26,388 bases of DNA from a virus. Location of the stretch: positions 1-26,388 of the IMG/VR virus record IMGVR_UViG_3300032665_000168; one strand, given 5' to 3'. Under the pieces are notes generated by a model. That model was not told the DNA's origin, ran no database searches, and saw nothing but the letters and a program-made list of their open reading frames with translations. Position 1 is the first letter of the stretch. The number at the start of each line of letters is the position of its first letter. This document shows positions 15,675 to 21,985 of the stretch, piece after piece. Position numbers and translations under genes: made by a program.

Positions 15675-17014
15675 GCCGCCTCCTGGGACTTGCTGCGCTC
15701 GGCCATGTCCTCGTTGATCATCAGGAAGAACCCGTCTCGTGCGGTGCTCAGTTCGGTCAAGGCCCAGACCAGGGCGTCGACCCGGTCGGGACTCTTGGTG
15801 GACAGGGCGGGATCCCAGTCACACATCTGGTCCTCAAGGGGGCCGAAGGCTCCGACGTGGTGCACGCGGCCCTGCTCGTAGAGGGCGGCAATCGGCTCGG
15901 CCCGGATCTGCTTGCCCCTGGTGGCGTGGACAGCCGTAAATGGGATGTCGGCGTCCTTGTGCCGGATGACCGCCTCGATCATGTCCCCGCCGTTGTTCAC
16001 CTCTCCGATGACCCGGTCAGCCTGGTTGACGTGGTAGGCCAGCACGACCACGCTGGCCCACTGATCAGGGCTGGCGATCAGGGAGCGGTCATCCAGGATG
16101 TAGAAGTGCTGGGGGCTCTGGTTGTCCACCCCGGCGGCGATGATGCCGGTGAGGTCCGAATCCTCCTTGGCGGTGACGGCCGGGTCAACACCGATCACCA
16201 CGCGGACCAACTCGGGTCGGTCGGTGATCCTGCCCGCGTCGATCTGGGACCGGTGCCAGAGGGCGCCCGGGTTGTCCTCCAGCAGCTCGGCCATGATCTC
16301 CTGCCGGCCCAGGCGGGTGCCCTCATATTTCCCAAGGATCTTCTTCAGGAAGGTCGGGGCCAAGTTGCGCTGGTTGTCGTAGGTGCTGCCCCGGGTGATG
16401 AAGGTAGTTGGGTCGGCGATGATGCTCTTCACCAGGGCGTTGGGCCGCGGGGTGGTGGTCACGACCCCCTGGGGCTTGGCGCCGAGCCGCAGGCCGAAGG
16501 CAAGCTGATCCCATGCCTCGGCGTAGCGCCAGGCGCCGACCTCGTCAGACCAGAACTTCATGTGCTGTTTGCCCCGTAGGCGCTCCGGTTCGTCCGCGGT
16601 GAAGATCAGGGACCTGGCGCCGTTCGGCCATTCCAGCCTGCGCTTGGACGGGAGGTAGACCGGGCGCTCGTCGGGCGGGCAGATGGCAAGGATGCCGCTC
16701 TCGCCCTCGATCATGATGTCCCGGGCGTCGTCCGCGGTGGCACCCACCAGGGATACCAGGGGGAAGTCCTTCACCCACTGGCGCACCGTCTCGGCCCCGA
16801 CCCTGGTCTTGCCCCAGCCGCGCCCGGCCATCGCCAGCCAGGTGACCCACTCGCCCGGGGGGATCATCTGGGAGGGCCGGGCCCACCAGCCCCAGTCGAA
16901 CTCCAGGCCCGCGACCTCGGCGTCCGTCATGGCGTCCAGGCGCCGGCGGCGCTCCTCCACTGGCAGGAGCTTGAACAGGTCGGCCCGGGAGGTTTCAGCC
17001 GAGGAGCTTTGCAT
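15668..17014 (-). CDS. terL: Terminase large subunit
   Basis: I choose ATG 17014 (448 aa), which has AGGGAAAGGG just upstream; a TTG at 17059 would add 15 residues and is less likely. The ATPase domain has Walker A GRGWGKTR (about 64-71), a Walker B-like MKFWSDE (152-158) and the coupling motif TTTPRP (186-191). The nuclease domain starts at VVIGVDPAVTAKEDSD (candidate Asp277), with VIGEVNNGGD and DRVDALVWAL holding further acidic metal ligands. This matches Terminase_6-type enzymes. It powers packaging of DNA into the prohead through the portal and cuts concatemers. The small subunit gene is directly upstream and overlaps its start. Confidence 0.95.
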   Translation of the reverse strand: MQSSSAETSRADLFKLLPVEERRRRLDAMTDAEVAGLEFDWGWWARPSQMIPPGEWVTWLAMAGRGWGKTRVGAETVRQWVKDFPLVSLVGATADDARDIMIEGESGILAICPPDERPVYLPSKRRLEWPNGARSLIFTADEPERLRGKQHMKFWSDEVGAWRYAEAWDQLAFGLRLGAKPQGVVTTTPRPNALVKSIIADPTTFITRGSTYDNQRNLAPTFLKKILGKYEGTRLGRQEIMAELLEDNPGALWHRSQIDAGRITDRPELVRVVIGVDPAVTAKEDSDLTGIIAAGVDNQSPQHFYILDDRSLIASPDQWASVVVLAYHVNQADRVIGEVNNGGDMIEAVIRHKDADIPFTAVHATRGKQIRAEPIAALYEQGRVHHVGAFGPLEDQMCDWDPALSTKSPDRVDALVWALTELSTARDGFFLMINEDMAERSKSQEAAW

Positions 17015-17576
17015 AGACCCTTTCCCTGGATTCCTGCTGAACCTGGACGGTGACGCCAACGTTGACCTGGGTGGCCGGCTGGTCTCGCATCAGGCCCATG
17101 ATCTTGGCCAGGCTATCCAGGGCGCCCTTCTTGTCGGCCAGTTTGATCTTGTGCAGGGTCGCCAGGAGGACCGAGTCCGGGGCCTCGATGTCCTTGAGTT
17201 GCCGGATCTCCAAGCCCGAGATGGCCCGGCGGGCGTCCTCGGGGATCTCGTGCAGTGGCTTCATGGACCCGTCGGGGTTGAATAGGTCGATGGGGTCCAG
17301 GAGGGCCAGCCGCTCATACTCCTGCATGACCCTATCTGCTGTGACCGCCAGCCTTGCGGTCTGTTCCGTAGCTCGCTCCTTAACATCGGCCTGAATGTTA
17401 AGTCTTTTTAGGAGTTGGCACCCCTGAACGCCCGCCGTCTTCGGGCTATAACCCGCACGGATAGCGGCTTGCGTGGCGTTCCGGTCCACCATGAATTCTT
17501 CGACAAACCGGGCCTGGCGGTCCAAGGCCACCACGGGCTTCTTCCTGGGTTGCCTCTTCGCCTTCGGCTTGGTCAC
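16995..17576 (-). CDS. terS: Terminase small subunit
   Basis: This 193-aa protein starts at GTG 17576, overlapping the previous stop as GTGA and preceded by GGAGAAG. After a basic tail (KPKAKRQPRKK) it has LDRQARFVEEFMVDRNATQAAIRAGYSPKTAGVQGCQLLK, the typical Terminase_2 N-terminal HTH ('F..eyl.d.nat.Aa.raGYs...a...g..ll'). The central part is helical (oligomerisation), and the C-terminal tail probably contacts the large subunit. It recognises the packaging site and loads the large subunit. The gene overlaps the large subunit start by about 20 bases. An inverted repeat inside this gene could be a packaging-related site (listed separately). Confidence 0.93.
   Translation of the reverse strand: MTKPKAKRQPRKKPVVALDRQARFVEEFMVDRNATQAAIRAGYSPKTAGVQGCQLLKRLNIQADVKERATEQTARLAVTADRVMQEYERLALLDPIDLFNPDGSMKPLHEIPEDARRAISGLEIRQLKDIEAPDSVLLATLHKIKLADKKGALDSLAKIMGLMRDQPATQVNVGVTVQVQQESRERVYAKLLG
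17379..17402. repeat. Inverted repeat inside terS (8-bp arms)
   Basis: CTTAACAT (17379-17386) and ATGTTAAG (17395-17402) are perfect inverted copies with an 8-base spacer, set in an AT-rich patch inside the GC-rich terminase small subunit gene. On the plus strand it is followed by TCTTTTTA. Packaging initiation sites often lie in or near terS, so a TerS-binding or pac role is possible. It may also be a chance feature of the coding sequence. Confidence 0.35.
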
Positions 17577-17773
17577 GGCTTCTCCTCAGCCCAAGCCTTC
17601 CGGAGGACCTGGAGCAGTTCGTGGAAGCCGAGGGGGGCGGCTGGGATGAGCCCGTGGGGCACACCCAGGACCAGGAGGTAGCAGAGGTTCGTCCTCCAGG
17701 CCGGGCGGATCCTTGGCGGGGTGGGCGGGGTGGTGGGCTTGTAGGTGGGGCGGGTGGGGCGGTCCTGGCTCAT
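17573..17773 (-). CDS. Small Pro/Thr-rich protein with hydrophobic middle, function unknown
   Basis: This is a 66-aa protein starting at ATG 17773, which overlaps the stop of the 30-aa gene as ATGA. The first ~25 residues are rich in Pro, Thr and Arg. A moderately hydrophobic stretch follows (NLCYLLVLGVPHGLIPAAPLGF, about 29-50), then a short charged helix. It may associate with membranes, but the segment is interrupted by Pro and His. No family is recognised. It is the last gene before the terminase pair and is probably translated by coupling. Confidence 0.5.
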   Translation of the reverse strand: MSQDRPTRPTYKPTTPPTPPRIRPAWRTNLCYLLVLGVPHGLIPAAPLGFHELLQVLRKAWAEEKP

Positions 17774-17862
17774 AGGTCGTCCTTGAAGTTGGCGAAGGGT
17801 AGGAACATCAACGCGATCAACCCGCATAGGCAGAGGACCAGGAACCGGGCGAGGCGGATCAT
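17770..17862 (-). CDS. 30-aa single-membrane-span microprotein
   Basis: This tiny gene begins at ATG 17862 with a good GGAGGT site and overlaps its neighbours as ATGA on both sides. It encodes MIRLARFL followed by a strongly hydrophobic stretch (VLCLCGLIALMFLPFANF) and the tail KDDL. The basic N-terminus and acidic C-terminus predict one membrane span with the N-terminus inside. Position between a NinB-like gene and a small Pro-rich gene gives no function. Exact coupling and a strong ribosome site make it a credible real gene despite its size. Confidence 0.6.
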   Translation of the reverse strand: MIRLARFLVLCLCGLIALMFLPFANFKDDL

Positions 17863-18329
17863 GCGACCTCCCGGGGCCCGGGAATGTAGTGGGGCTCCTC
17901 GAAGCGGCCGTCCACGTAGGAGAGGTCGATCGGGGGGTCCTGCTGGGCGGAGATGGCGTGGAGATACTCCAGGAAGGCGCTGAACTCCCGCTTGCCCATC
18001 GCCCGGGTGCTGGCGCCCAGGAAGACCATGCCGCCGGTCAGGTTCGGGGCGACCCGGCCCATCTCCTTGCGGAAGTCCACGGTGTGGATGTTCTTCCAGT
18101 CCTCGGGGGTCAAGTGGCCAGGCTTGCCGTTCACCCACCAGGGCTTCTGCTTCGACCAGGCCGCGAGGATCGGCCAGAGTGCCCGATTCTGCTCGATGCT
18201 ACGGGTCGGGTCGCCGATCTCGATCACGAGCTGCTGGCCGGCGGTGATCGCATCGGCAGCGGCCCGGTGGATCTCGGCGAAGGCGTAGTCCAGGCCAGAG
18301 AGGGCGGAGATCAGGAACGGGCGCTTCAT
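17859..18329 (-). CDS. NinB-like recombination protein
   Basis: This is a 156-aa protein starting at ATG 18329 (MKRPFLISALSGLD), overlapping the upstream stop as ATGA. It carries NinB family signatures: DPTRSIEQNRALWPILAAWS (the 'R..eQN...w..l' motif), then HLTPEDWKNIHTVDFRKEM, and APNLTGGMVFLGASTRAMGKREFSAFLEYLHA, matching the family's 'P...G..v..g.sT..m...e...l.e.i'. NinB (Orf) proteins bind single-stranded DNA and help replace RecFOR in phage recombination. Here the gene is in the late part of the leftward early block, separate from the ERF/exonuclease module on the other strand. Confidence 0.8.
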   Translation of the reverse strand: MKRPFLISALSGLDYAFAEIHRAAADAITAGQQLVIEIGDPTRSIEQNRALWPILAAWSKQKPWWVNGKPGHLTPEDWKNIHTVDFRKEMGRVAPNLTGGMVFLGASTRAMGKREFSAFLEYLHAISAQQDPPIDLSYVDGRFEEPHYIPGPREVA

Positions 18330-18586
18330 GCCGCACCGTCCCGCTTGCCCTGGGTCCTGCTGGCCGCCAGCAATGGGCATTCCTGGATCTCCCGGGTCGC
18401 CCAGCGGGCGAAGGTCTCCAGGCTGACCCGGCGGGTGGCGCCGGCCGGGAGGACCGCGCCGTTCGTCACGGGGGGTCCGCCGATCTGCCGGTAGACCATC
18501 GTGTCGGCGTCGATGCTGACCACTTCGCGGAGTTGGAGGCCGCCTCCGATGCAGACCATTCCGGGTTCAATGTCCAACATTTTCAT
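18326..18586 (-). CDS. Hypothetical 86-aa phage protein
   Basis: It starts at ATG 18586, overlapping the upstream stop as ATGA, with AAGAAGG upstream. The first half is strand-like (PGMVCIGGGLQLREVVSIDADTMVYRQIGG) and resembles a small SH3-like barrel; the second half is helical and basic (RRVSLETFARWATREIQE). I recognise no family. It is coupled to the NinB-like gene and probably belongs to the DNA metabolism or regulatory accessory genes of the early operon. Confidence 0.6.
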   Translation of the reverse strand: MKMLDIEPGMVCIGGGLQLREVVSIDADTMVYRQIGGPPVTNGAVLPAGATRRVSLETFARWATREIQECPLLAASRTQGKRDGAA

Positions 18587-18888
18587 GAGATTGCCTTCTT
18601 TTTGGTGATCGGCGACGGCTTGGCAGGCTGGGGGTGGCTGTTGCGGTAGGCCAGACGCTTGCGGAACTGGTATTCATCCTCGGCCTCCCAGCATTCCGGG
18701 TGGCCGCAGGTCTGACGGTTGCCCTGGAAGACGTTCGGGCTGTCCTGGTCGAACACGTTGGGCATGAGCGGCATGTCTTCCCGCTCGTAACCCAGGAACT
18801 GCGCCCCACACTGGGGACAGGCCAGGAGGTGGGTCTTGGTCCAGCCGGGTTGGTCCACGGCACCCCGGGTGAATAGCTGGATGTTCAT
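18583..18888 (-). CDS. Zinc-finger-like 101-aa protein
   Basis: This 101-aa protein starts at ATG 18888, overlapping the replication gene stop as ATGA. Two Cys pairs are visible: CPQC near residue 24 and CGHPEC near residue 61, about 35 residues apart, consistent with a single zinc-ribbon or zinc-knuckle fold. The C-terminal third is basic (FRKRLAYRNSHPQPAKPSPITKKK). A nucleic-acid-binding role in the replication/recombination block is plausible, but no family is recognised. Confidence 0.6.
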   Translation of the reverse strand: MNIQLFTRGAVDQPGWTKTHLLACPQCGAQFLGYEREDMPLMPNVFDQDSPNVFQGNRQTCGHPECWEAEDEYQFRKRLAYRNSHPQPAKPSPITKKKAIS

Positions 18889-19733
18889 GCCGGCACCTCG
18901 GTTTGATTCGCCTTGGCCCGGTTGTGCCAGATCAGGGCCGCGTAGGGATGCCAGTTGGCGCCCTCGCCGTTGTCCTCGCGCTTGCCAAAGAAATACTGCG
19001 GGGCCTTGATTTTCAATGGTTTAGAGCCGAGGTAGTCCCGCCAGGACTCGACCAGGAGGTCGGGGGTGATGGCGGTGTTGCCGGCCATGAGCCCCCGGAT
19101 CCGCTCGGCAAGGGTTGCCACGTCCACCCGGATGATCCGGCCGTCCGAGTCTTGGGAGGGCGTGAGGAAGTAGATCTCGTTCACCGTGTCCACGACTGGC
19201 TGGGGGATGATCGGCTCGTCCTTGGGCTTCTCGGCCACCCCCCGCGGCTTTCTCGGCGACCGCCCCTTCCGCGCAGCGGAGGGGGTTGGGGGTAGTACTT
19301 CTTTTTCTCTTTCTTCTTCTCCTTCTTCTTCCGGACCCATTTGCTTAAGCATTTGCTTCCCAGAATCGGAAGCATTTGCTTTAGCATTTGCTTTCGGAGC
19401 GAGCCCCCCCCTTCGCCCGGTCTCCCGCAGGCGCTCCACCTTCGTCTCGTAGGCGTTCAACTCGGCCTTGAGTCGGATGCTCTCAAGCATCCCAGGGTGG
19501 CATTCGCTTGCCGAAAAGAAAGCAGCGAGCGAAAGCATATGCTTAAGCATTTGCTTTGGTGTCGTTCCAGGGACCAACCGGCTAAGTGCGGCAGGGTCAG
19601 AAGGTATGGCTCCATCGTTGCAGTTGATCGCCCACAACCGGACAAGAATCCCGACTTGTTCATGGGACAATTGCAGGATTTTTGAGTCCGAAAGGAACTC
19701 TTTGACGTGGAGTTTGAACCATGTGGCGCCCAT
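18885..19733 (-). CDS. Phage replication initiator-like protein (DUF1376/lambda O-like role)
   Basis: I start this at ATG 19733 (MGATWFKLHVKEFLSDSKI, 282 aa), where it overlaps the previous stop as TGATG. The N-terminal ~60 residues resemble DUF1376-type domains: WFKLHVKEFLSDSKI, then LSHEQVGILVRLWAIN and GAIPSDPAALSRLVPG. A low-complexity acidic/basic linker follows (about 115-170, including EEEGEEEREKE). The C-terminal domain (about 180-280) has LAERIRGLMAGN and a closing WHPYAALIWHNRA. Proteins with this layout usually act as phage replication initiators or helicase loaders. The gene contains a striking iteron array, which supports an O-like role. No helicase or loader gene is visible beside it. 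Confidence 0.7.
   Translation of the reverse strand: MGATWFKLHVKEFLSDSKILQLSHEQVGILVRLWAINCNDGAIPSDPAALSRLVPGTTPKQMLKHMLSLAAFFSASECHPGMLESIRLKAELNAYETKVERLRETGRRGGLAPKANAKANASDSGKQMLKQMGPEEEGEEEREKEVLPPTPSAARKGRSPRKPRGVAEKPKDEPIIPQPVVDTVNEIYFLTPSQDSDGRIIRVDVATLAERIRGLMAGNTAITPDLLVESWRDYLGSKPLKIKAPQYFFGKREDNGEGANWHPYAALIWHNRAKANQTEVPA
19298..19332. other. 35-nt uninterrupted pyrimidine tract beside iterons (possible unwinding element)
   Basis: All 35 plus-strand bases are C or T (purines on the coding strand), with a T-rich composition unlike the surrounding GC-rich gene. It encodes the Glu/Lys/Arg-rich linker of the replication protein. It ends two bases before the first 12-bp repeat. A strand-asymmetric, AT-richer tract next to iterons inside the initiator gene is the arrangement of the lambda origin, so it may serve in strand opening. 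Confidence 0.5.
19335..19556. repeat. Iteron-like array: six 12-bp repeats in three tandem pairs (putative origin)
   Basis: The 12-bp word AAGCATTTGCTT (plus strand) occurs at 19347-19358, 19370-19381 and 19545-19556. Variants lie at 19335-19346 (last nine bases match), 19382-19393 (one mismatch) and 19533-19544 (AAGCATATGCTT, a perfect palindrome). They form three head-to-tail pairs with a 12-bp step; pairs one and two are 11 bases apart and the third lies about 140 bases away. Pairs one and three are read as KQMLKQM and KQMLKHML, but pair two as KANAKANA in another frame, so the DNA word, not the peptide, is what is kept. Likely role: binding sites for the initiator encoded here. Confidence 0.75.
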
Positions 19734-19903
19734 CAGAACGGAATCTCCCAGAAGGGCTTGATGCCGCAGGATTCGGCCCACTGGTGGTATTCCTCATACC
19801 GCGGGTCGTTGGTCTCGCATTCGTCAAAGCTGTTGATGTGGCACCAGGCTTCGTAGGACCCTTCGGTCCAGCGCGTCCGGTTGAAGGGGATGATCTCGGC
19901 CAT
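19733..19903 (-). CDS. Small acidic 56-aa protein upstream of the replication gene
   Basis: The gene starts at ATG 19903 with an excellent AAGGAGG site, overlaps the previous stop as ATGA and ends in TGATG at the replication gene start. The protein (MAEIIPFNRTRWTEGSYEAW ... ending GIKPFWEIPF) is acidic and rich in Trp, Tyr and Cys. There is no membrane segment and no family I recognise. The good ribosome site and overlaps on both sides make it a confident gene; its function is unknown. It may be an accessory of replication given its place. Confidence 0.65.
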   Translation of the reverse strand: MAEIIPFNRTRWTEGSYEAWCHINSFDECETNDPRYEEYHQWAESCGIKPFWEIPF

Positions 19904-20235
19904 CAGGCAACCTCCTTGATCCGGATGCCGTAGCGTTCCAGGACGAGCTTGCGCTTGAGGGTATAGAGCGGGGTCCGGACGCCTTTGACGTCCTCCACGA
20001 CCTGCTGGCCGGTCTTGCAGTCGATGTACACGAAGTCGGCGAGGTAGAACGCCTCGCGCTCGATGAGCTTCCCTTTGGCGTCCTTCTGGGCCGGGCAGAC
20101 CACGAATTTGACCTGCTCCTGCAGATCCCGGATGACGCCGGCCCGCTCCATGAGGTGCAGCTCCTGGGCGCGGCGGGCCTCCGCTTTGCTATCGTAGCCG
20201 TTGCAGGGGATGGAATGGTATTTGGCGTTGCTCAT
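19903..20235 (-). CDS. DUF1064 family nuclease-like protein
   Basis: This 110-aa protein carries the DUF1064 pattern: KYHSIPCNGYDSKAEARRAQ at the N-terminus, ELHLMERAGVIRDLQEQVKF, then FYLADFVYIDCKTGQQVVEDVKG and TPLYTLKRKLVLERYGI. The Glu in the N-terminal helix with the D...(E)xK of ADFVY and VEDVKG fits a small PD-(D/E)XK-type nuclease fold. Family members are found in phage early regions and are proposed to act on DNA junctions or ends. ATG 20235 overlaps the antirepressor stop as ATGA. Confidence 0.8.
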   Translation of the reverse strand: MSNAKYHSIPCNGYDSKAEARRAQELHLMERAGVIRDLQEQVKFVVCPAQKDAKGKLIEREAFYLADFVYIDCKTGQQVVEDVKGVRTPLYTLKRKLVLERYGIRIKEVA

Positions 20236-21023
20236 GCCGGCAGGTCCCGAGGCCCAGGGGTCTCAAGCCAAGTGATACCCTTGGGGGATAGGAGGGGACG
20301 GGTGTCGGCGTCCCATTCGGCCTGGAGGCGGCGCTGCCCTTTGCCGGTGATGAGGGTCTTTCGGGATACCCGGTCCATGCCGTGGACATCCTCGAAAAGG
20401 CGCTCCACCACCACAAAAAGGCCCTGTTCAACCCAACGCTGGTAGGGCTCGGTGGAACCGGCGATCAGATAGCCCTTCTGGCGAAGCCATTGGAAGAACC
20501 GATTCTGGCCGGTGTCACCAAGGATCTTGGCGAACTCCCGGATCATGATGGAGTCCTTGGTCCCGCTCACCCTGTCAGCGAAGGCGGCGGCCGGCTCGAG
20601 TTCCTTGACCTTGCTTTCCAGGGTCAGAACCTTCTCGGTGTATCCGAGGAGCAGGTTCCGCATTGAGGCTGGGTCGTTGAGGATAGCCATGGGGTCGCGC
20701 TGGGCCCCGTAGGACCCGGTTTTCCGGATCGTGGGCAGGATTTCATCCATGACCTTCGACTCGAACGCCTGGGCATCCGGCAGTTTCGATTTTAGGACCA
20801 GGCGGAAAACATCGCCTTCACGGATGATCTTGCTGACTTGAGGACCACCAGCAGAAGGGGTGACCGTTTCGTTCACCCCTTTGCAGTGGTCGCGGATCGC
20901 CTTGAGTGGGTTGCTGTACCCAAGCACCTTGGCAACGTCTGCGGCGATGAACCAGGGTTCCCCATTGAGCAATACCACCCGAACAGGGTTGCCCCGGAAG
21001 TCGAAAGAGTTTAGATTGTTCAT
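20232..21023 (-). CDS. BRO-N/KilAC phage antirepressor
   Basis: This is a 263-aa protein starting at ATG 21023 behind AAAGGAGGG. Residues about 1-110 form a BRO-N domain: FRGNPVRVVLLNGEPWFIAADVA, VLGYSNPLKAIRDHC, IIREGDVFRLVLKSKLPDAQ and EILPTIRKTGSY. Residues about 140-245 match the KilAC domain: MIREFAKILGDTGQNRFFQWLRQKGYL, then a strand region and KTLITGKGQRRL. Antirepressors of this type bind and inactivate phage repressors. Placed early in the leftward lytic operon, and with a repressor that lacks a self-cleavage domain, it is a good candidate for the induction trigger. Confidence 0.92.
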   Translation of the reverse strand: MNNLNSFDFRGNPVRVVLLNGEPWFIAADVAKVLGYSNPLKAIRDHCKGVNETVTPSAGGPQVSKIIREGDVFRLVLKSKLPDAQAFESKVMDEILPTIRKTGSYGAQRDPMAILNDPASMRNLLLGYTEKVLTLESKVKELEPAAAFADRVSGTKDSIMIREFAKILGDTGQNRFFQWLRQKGYLIAGSTEPYQRWVEQGLFVVVERLFEDVHGMDRVSRKTLITGKGQRRLQAEWDADTRPLLSPKGITWLETPGPRDLPA

Positions 21024-21047
21024 AGGTCGGCCCTCCTTTGGCCGGTG

Positions 21048-21233
21048 CTAGCAGACCCCCGGTTGCACGGGGGTTTCTTCGTTGTGGTTGGGACTGAGCA
21101 GCGCATAGAGTCCGGTGGCGGCACGGCGTAGGTGCGGCATCGGCTCGGAGAGTTTTCCCAGACACGCAGCATCGGCGTCCTGGATGTTGTGCAGGATCAA
21201 GAGGAGGACTTCGCGGTCGACGAGGATTTTCAT
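21048..21233 (-). CDS. Hypothetical 61-aa protein
   Basis: This starts at ATG 21233, overlapping the HTH gene stop as ATGA. The N-terminal half is helical and hydrophobic with acidic residues (VDREVLLLILHNIQDADAACLG); the rest is mixed and ends in a Pro-containing tail. There is no motif or membrane span. It is co-translated with the HTH gene and may be a partner or an unrelated small early protein. Confidence 0.5.
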   Translation of the reverse strand: MKILVDREVLLLILHNIQDADAACLGKLSEPMPHLRRAATGLYALLSPNHNEETPVQPGVC

Positions 21234-21496
21234 GCGGACGTATCCTCCATGACCATGTGACCCAGTTCCCGGTGGATGTAATCCACAAGGGTCCGGTCCC
21301 CGGTCAGGACCTCGAACACGAGAAGTTCGGTGAGGTCGAACTCGTGCGGGTGTTCGGGCGAGAGCTTCCTGCTGATCGGTCCCTCGGTGGTTCCCAGGGC
21401 ATCCGCCAGGGTCTTCCGGTTCACCCCGGAGCGGATAAGCGCCAGTCCCGCCAAATTCTTGAGCGCAAGAGTATGCCGATTGATCTGGTCAGGCAT
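21230..21496 (-). CDS. Small HTH regulator (Cro/CII-like)
   Basis: This is an 88-aa protein with a helix-turn-helix pattern at about residues 12-45: ALKNLAGLALIRSGVNRKTLADALGTTEGPISRKLSPEH, where the 'tLAdaLGtt.g.iSRkl' part is the recognition unit. The C-terminal half (FDLTELLVFEVLTGDRTLVDYIHRE) resembles the oligomerisation part of CII-type or prophage activators. It follows a 70-base gap. It is likely a second regulator of the early operon. Its ribosome site is weak. Confidence 0.75.
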   Translation of the reverse strand: MPDQINRHTLALKNLAGLALIRSGVNRKTLADALGTTEGPISRKLSPEHPHEFDLTELLVFEVLTGDRTLVDYIHRELGHMVMEDTSA

Positions 21497-21566
21497 GGCC
21501 TATCTTTCGAATTGTAGGAGTGTTTTAGGAGCGGAAATGGAGCCGAAAAGAGAATCCCCGCCCGGG
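21497..21566 (-). promoter_or_regulatory. Possible internal promoter with direct repeats before HTH gene
   Basis: On the minus strand a TACAAT hexamer (21510-21515) lies just before the HTH gene, without a good -35 box at the expected distance. The sequence CTCCTA occurs twice at an 11-bp step around it. Direct repeats without a -35 box can mark activator-dependent promoters, but this is weak evidence. Confidence 0.3.
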
Positions 21567-21713
21567 TCAGGGCAGGGCATGGGAACGCTGATTGTCTTTG
21601 CGACCCTGGACGAGCTGCGGCTGTGGGGTCCCCTGGCGGTACGGGAGATGCTCAAGCGCGCCCGCCGTCCGCAGGTCACAGGGGTTGCCCAGCTCGTGGA
21701 GTTCGTAGGCCAT
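21567..21713 (-). CDS. Small 48-aa protein after the Cro-like gene
   Basis: It starts at ATG 21713, overlapping the Cro-like stop as ATGA, with AAGGCGG upstream. It encodes a polar peptide beginning MAYELHELGNPCDLRTAGAL and ending in a Gln/Arg/Asp-rich tail. It has no recognised domain. Coupling to the upstream gene suggests it is translated, but composition gives little support, so I keep moderate confidence. Confidence 0.4.
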   Translation of the reverse strand: MAYELHELGNPCDLRTAGALEHLPYRQGTPQPQLVQGRKDNQRSHALP

Positions 21714-21937
21714 CAGACCGCCTTGTCCAGGGGAGATGGCTGATGCTCGGGGGGCGTCTCGAGTTCCAGGAGCCAGACGGCGCGGATCGCTCCGTTGGTG
21801 GCTGCTTCGATCCGCTTGGCCAGCTTCCGGCCAGGGTAGATCGACCCCTTGAGGACCCCGTGCAGGTGGGAATAATCTGCGTCGAGGTCCCGAGCGAGGG
21901 CAGAGATGTTCGGGACAGAGGAACGAAAATCGGTCAT
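21713..21937 (-). CDS. Cro/YdaS-like HTH regulator, predicted leaderless
   Basis: This is a 74-aa protein with a compact HTH (ISALARDLDADYSHLHGVLKGSIYPGRKLAKRIEAATNG). It matches YdaS/Cro-like antitoxin-type regulators in which 'LARxL..d.shlh.vl.G...pg..lA.rIe.at.G' is common. It diverges from the CI-like gene across an 81-base control region. No Shine-Dalgarno sequence precedes ATG 21937 (the minus strand reads CTCCCCTC there), and the promoter predicts a start exactly at the A of the ATG. It is likely the Cro-like lytic regulator opening the leftward operon. Confidence 0.8.
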   Translation of the reverse strand: MTDFRSSVPNISALARDLDADYSHLHGVLKGSIYPGRKLAKRIEAATNGAIRAVWLLELETPPEHQPSPLDKAV

Positions 21938-21972
21938 GAGGGGAGTATAGGTTTAAAACCTGGAACATTCAA
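21937..21972 (-). promoter_or_regulatory. Leftward early promoter with start at the ATG
   Basis: On the minus strand: -35 TTGAAT (21972-21967), 17-bp spacer, -10 TATACT (21949-21944). The expected start, 7 bases downstream of the last -10 base, is position 21937, the A of the regulator's ATG. This would give a leaderless mRNA. The operator palindrome fills the spacer. Confidence 0.7.
21949..21961. promoter_or_regulatory. Operator palindrome in the leftward promoter
   Basis: AGGTTTAAAACCT is an odd palindrome with 6-bp arms and one central base. It sits between the -35 and -10 boxes of the leftward promoter. The same GGTTTAAAACC core, in the same orientation on the plus strand, recurs in the rightward promoter at 22823-22839. 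It is probably bound by the CI-like repressor and perhaps the Cro-like protein. Confidence 0.65.
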
Positions 21973-21985
21973 CCCCAGCCCATAT

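Noticed and set aside
16995-17059. TTG start at 17059 for the terminase large subunit
   Set aside because: The extension would lie over the end of terS, and ATG 17014 has a clear ribosome site.
19335-19556. CRISPR-like array from the spaced repeats
   Set aside because: Repeats are 12 bp, in adjacent pairs with no unique spacers of regular length, and lie inside a protein gene.
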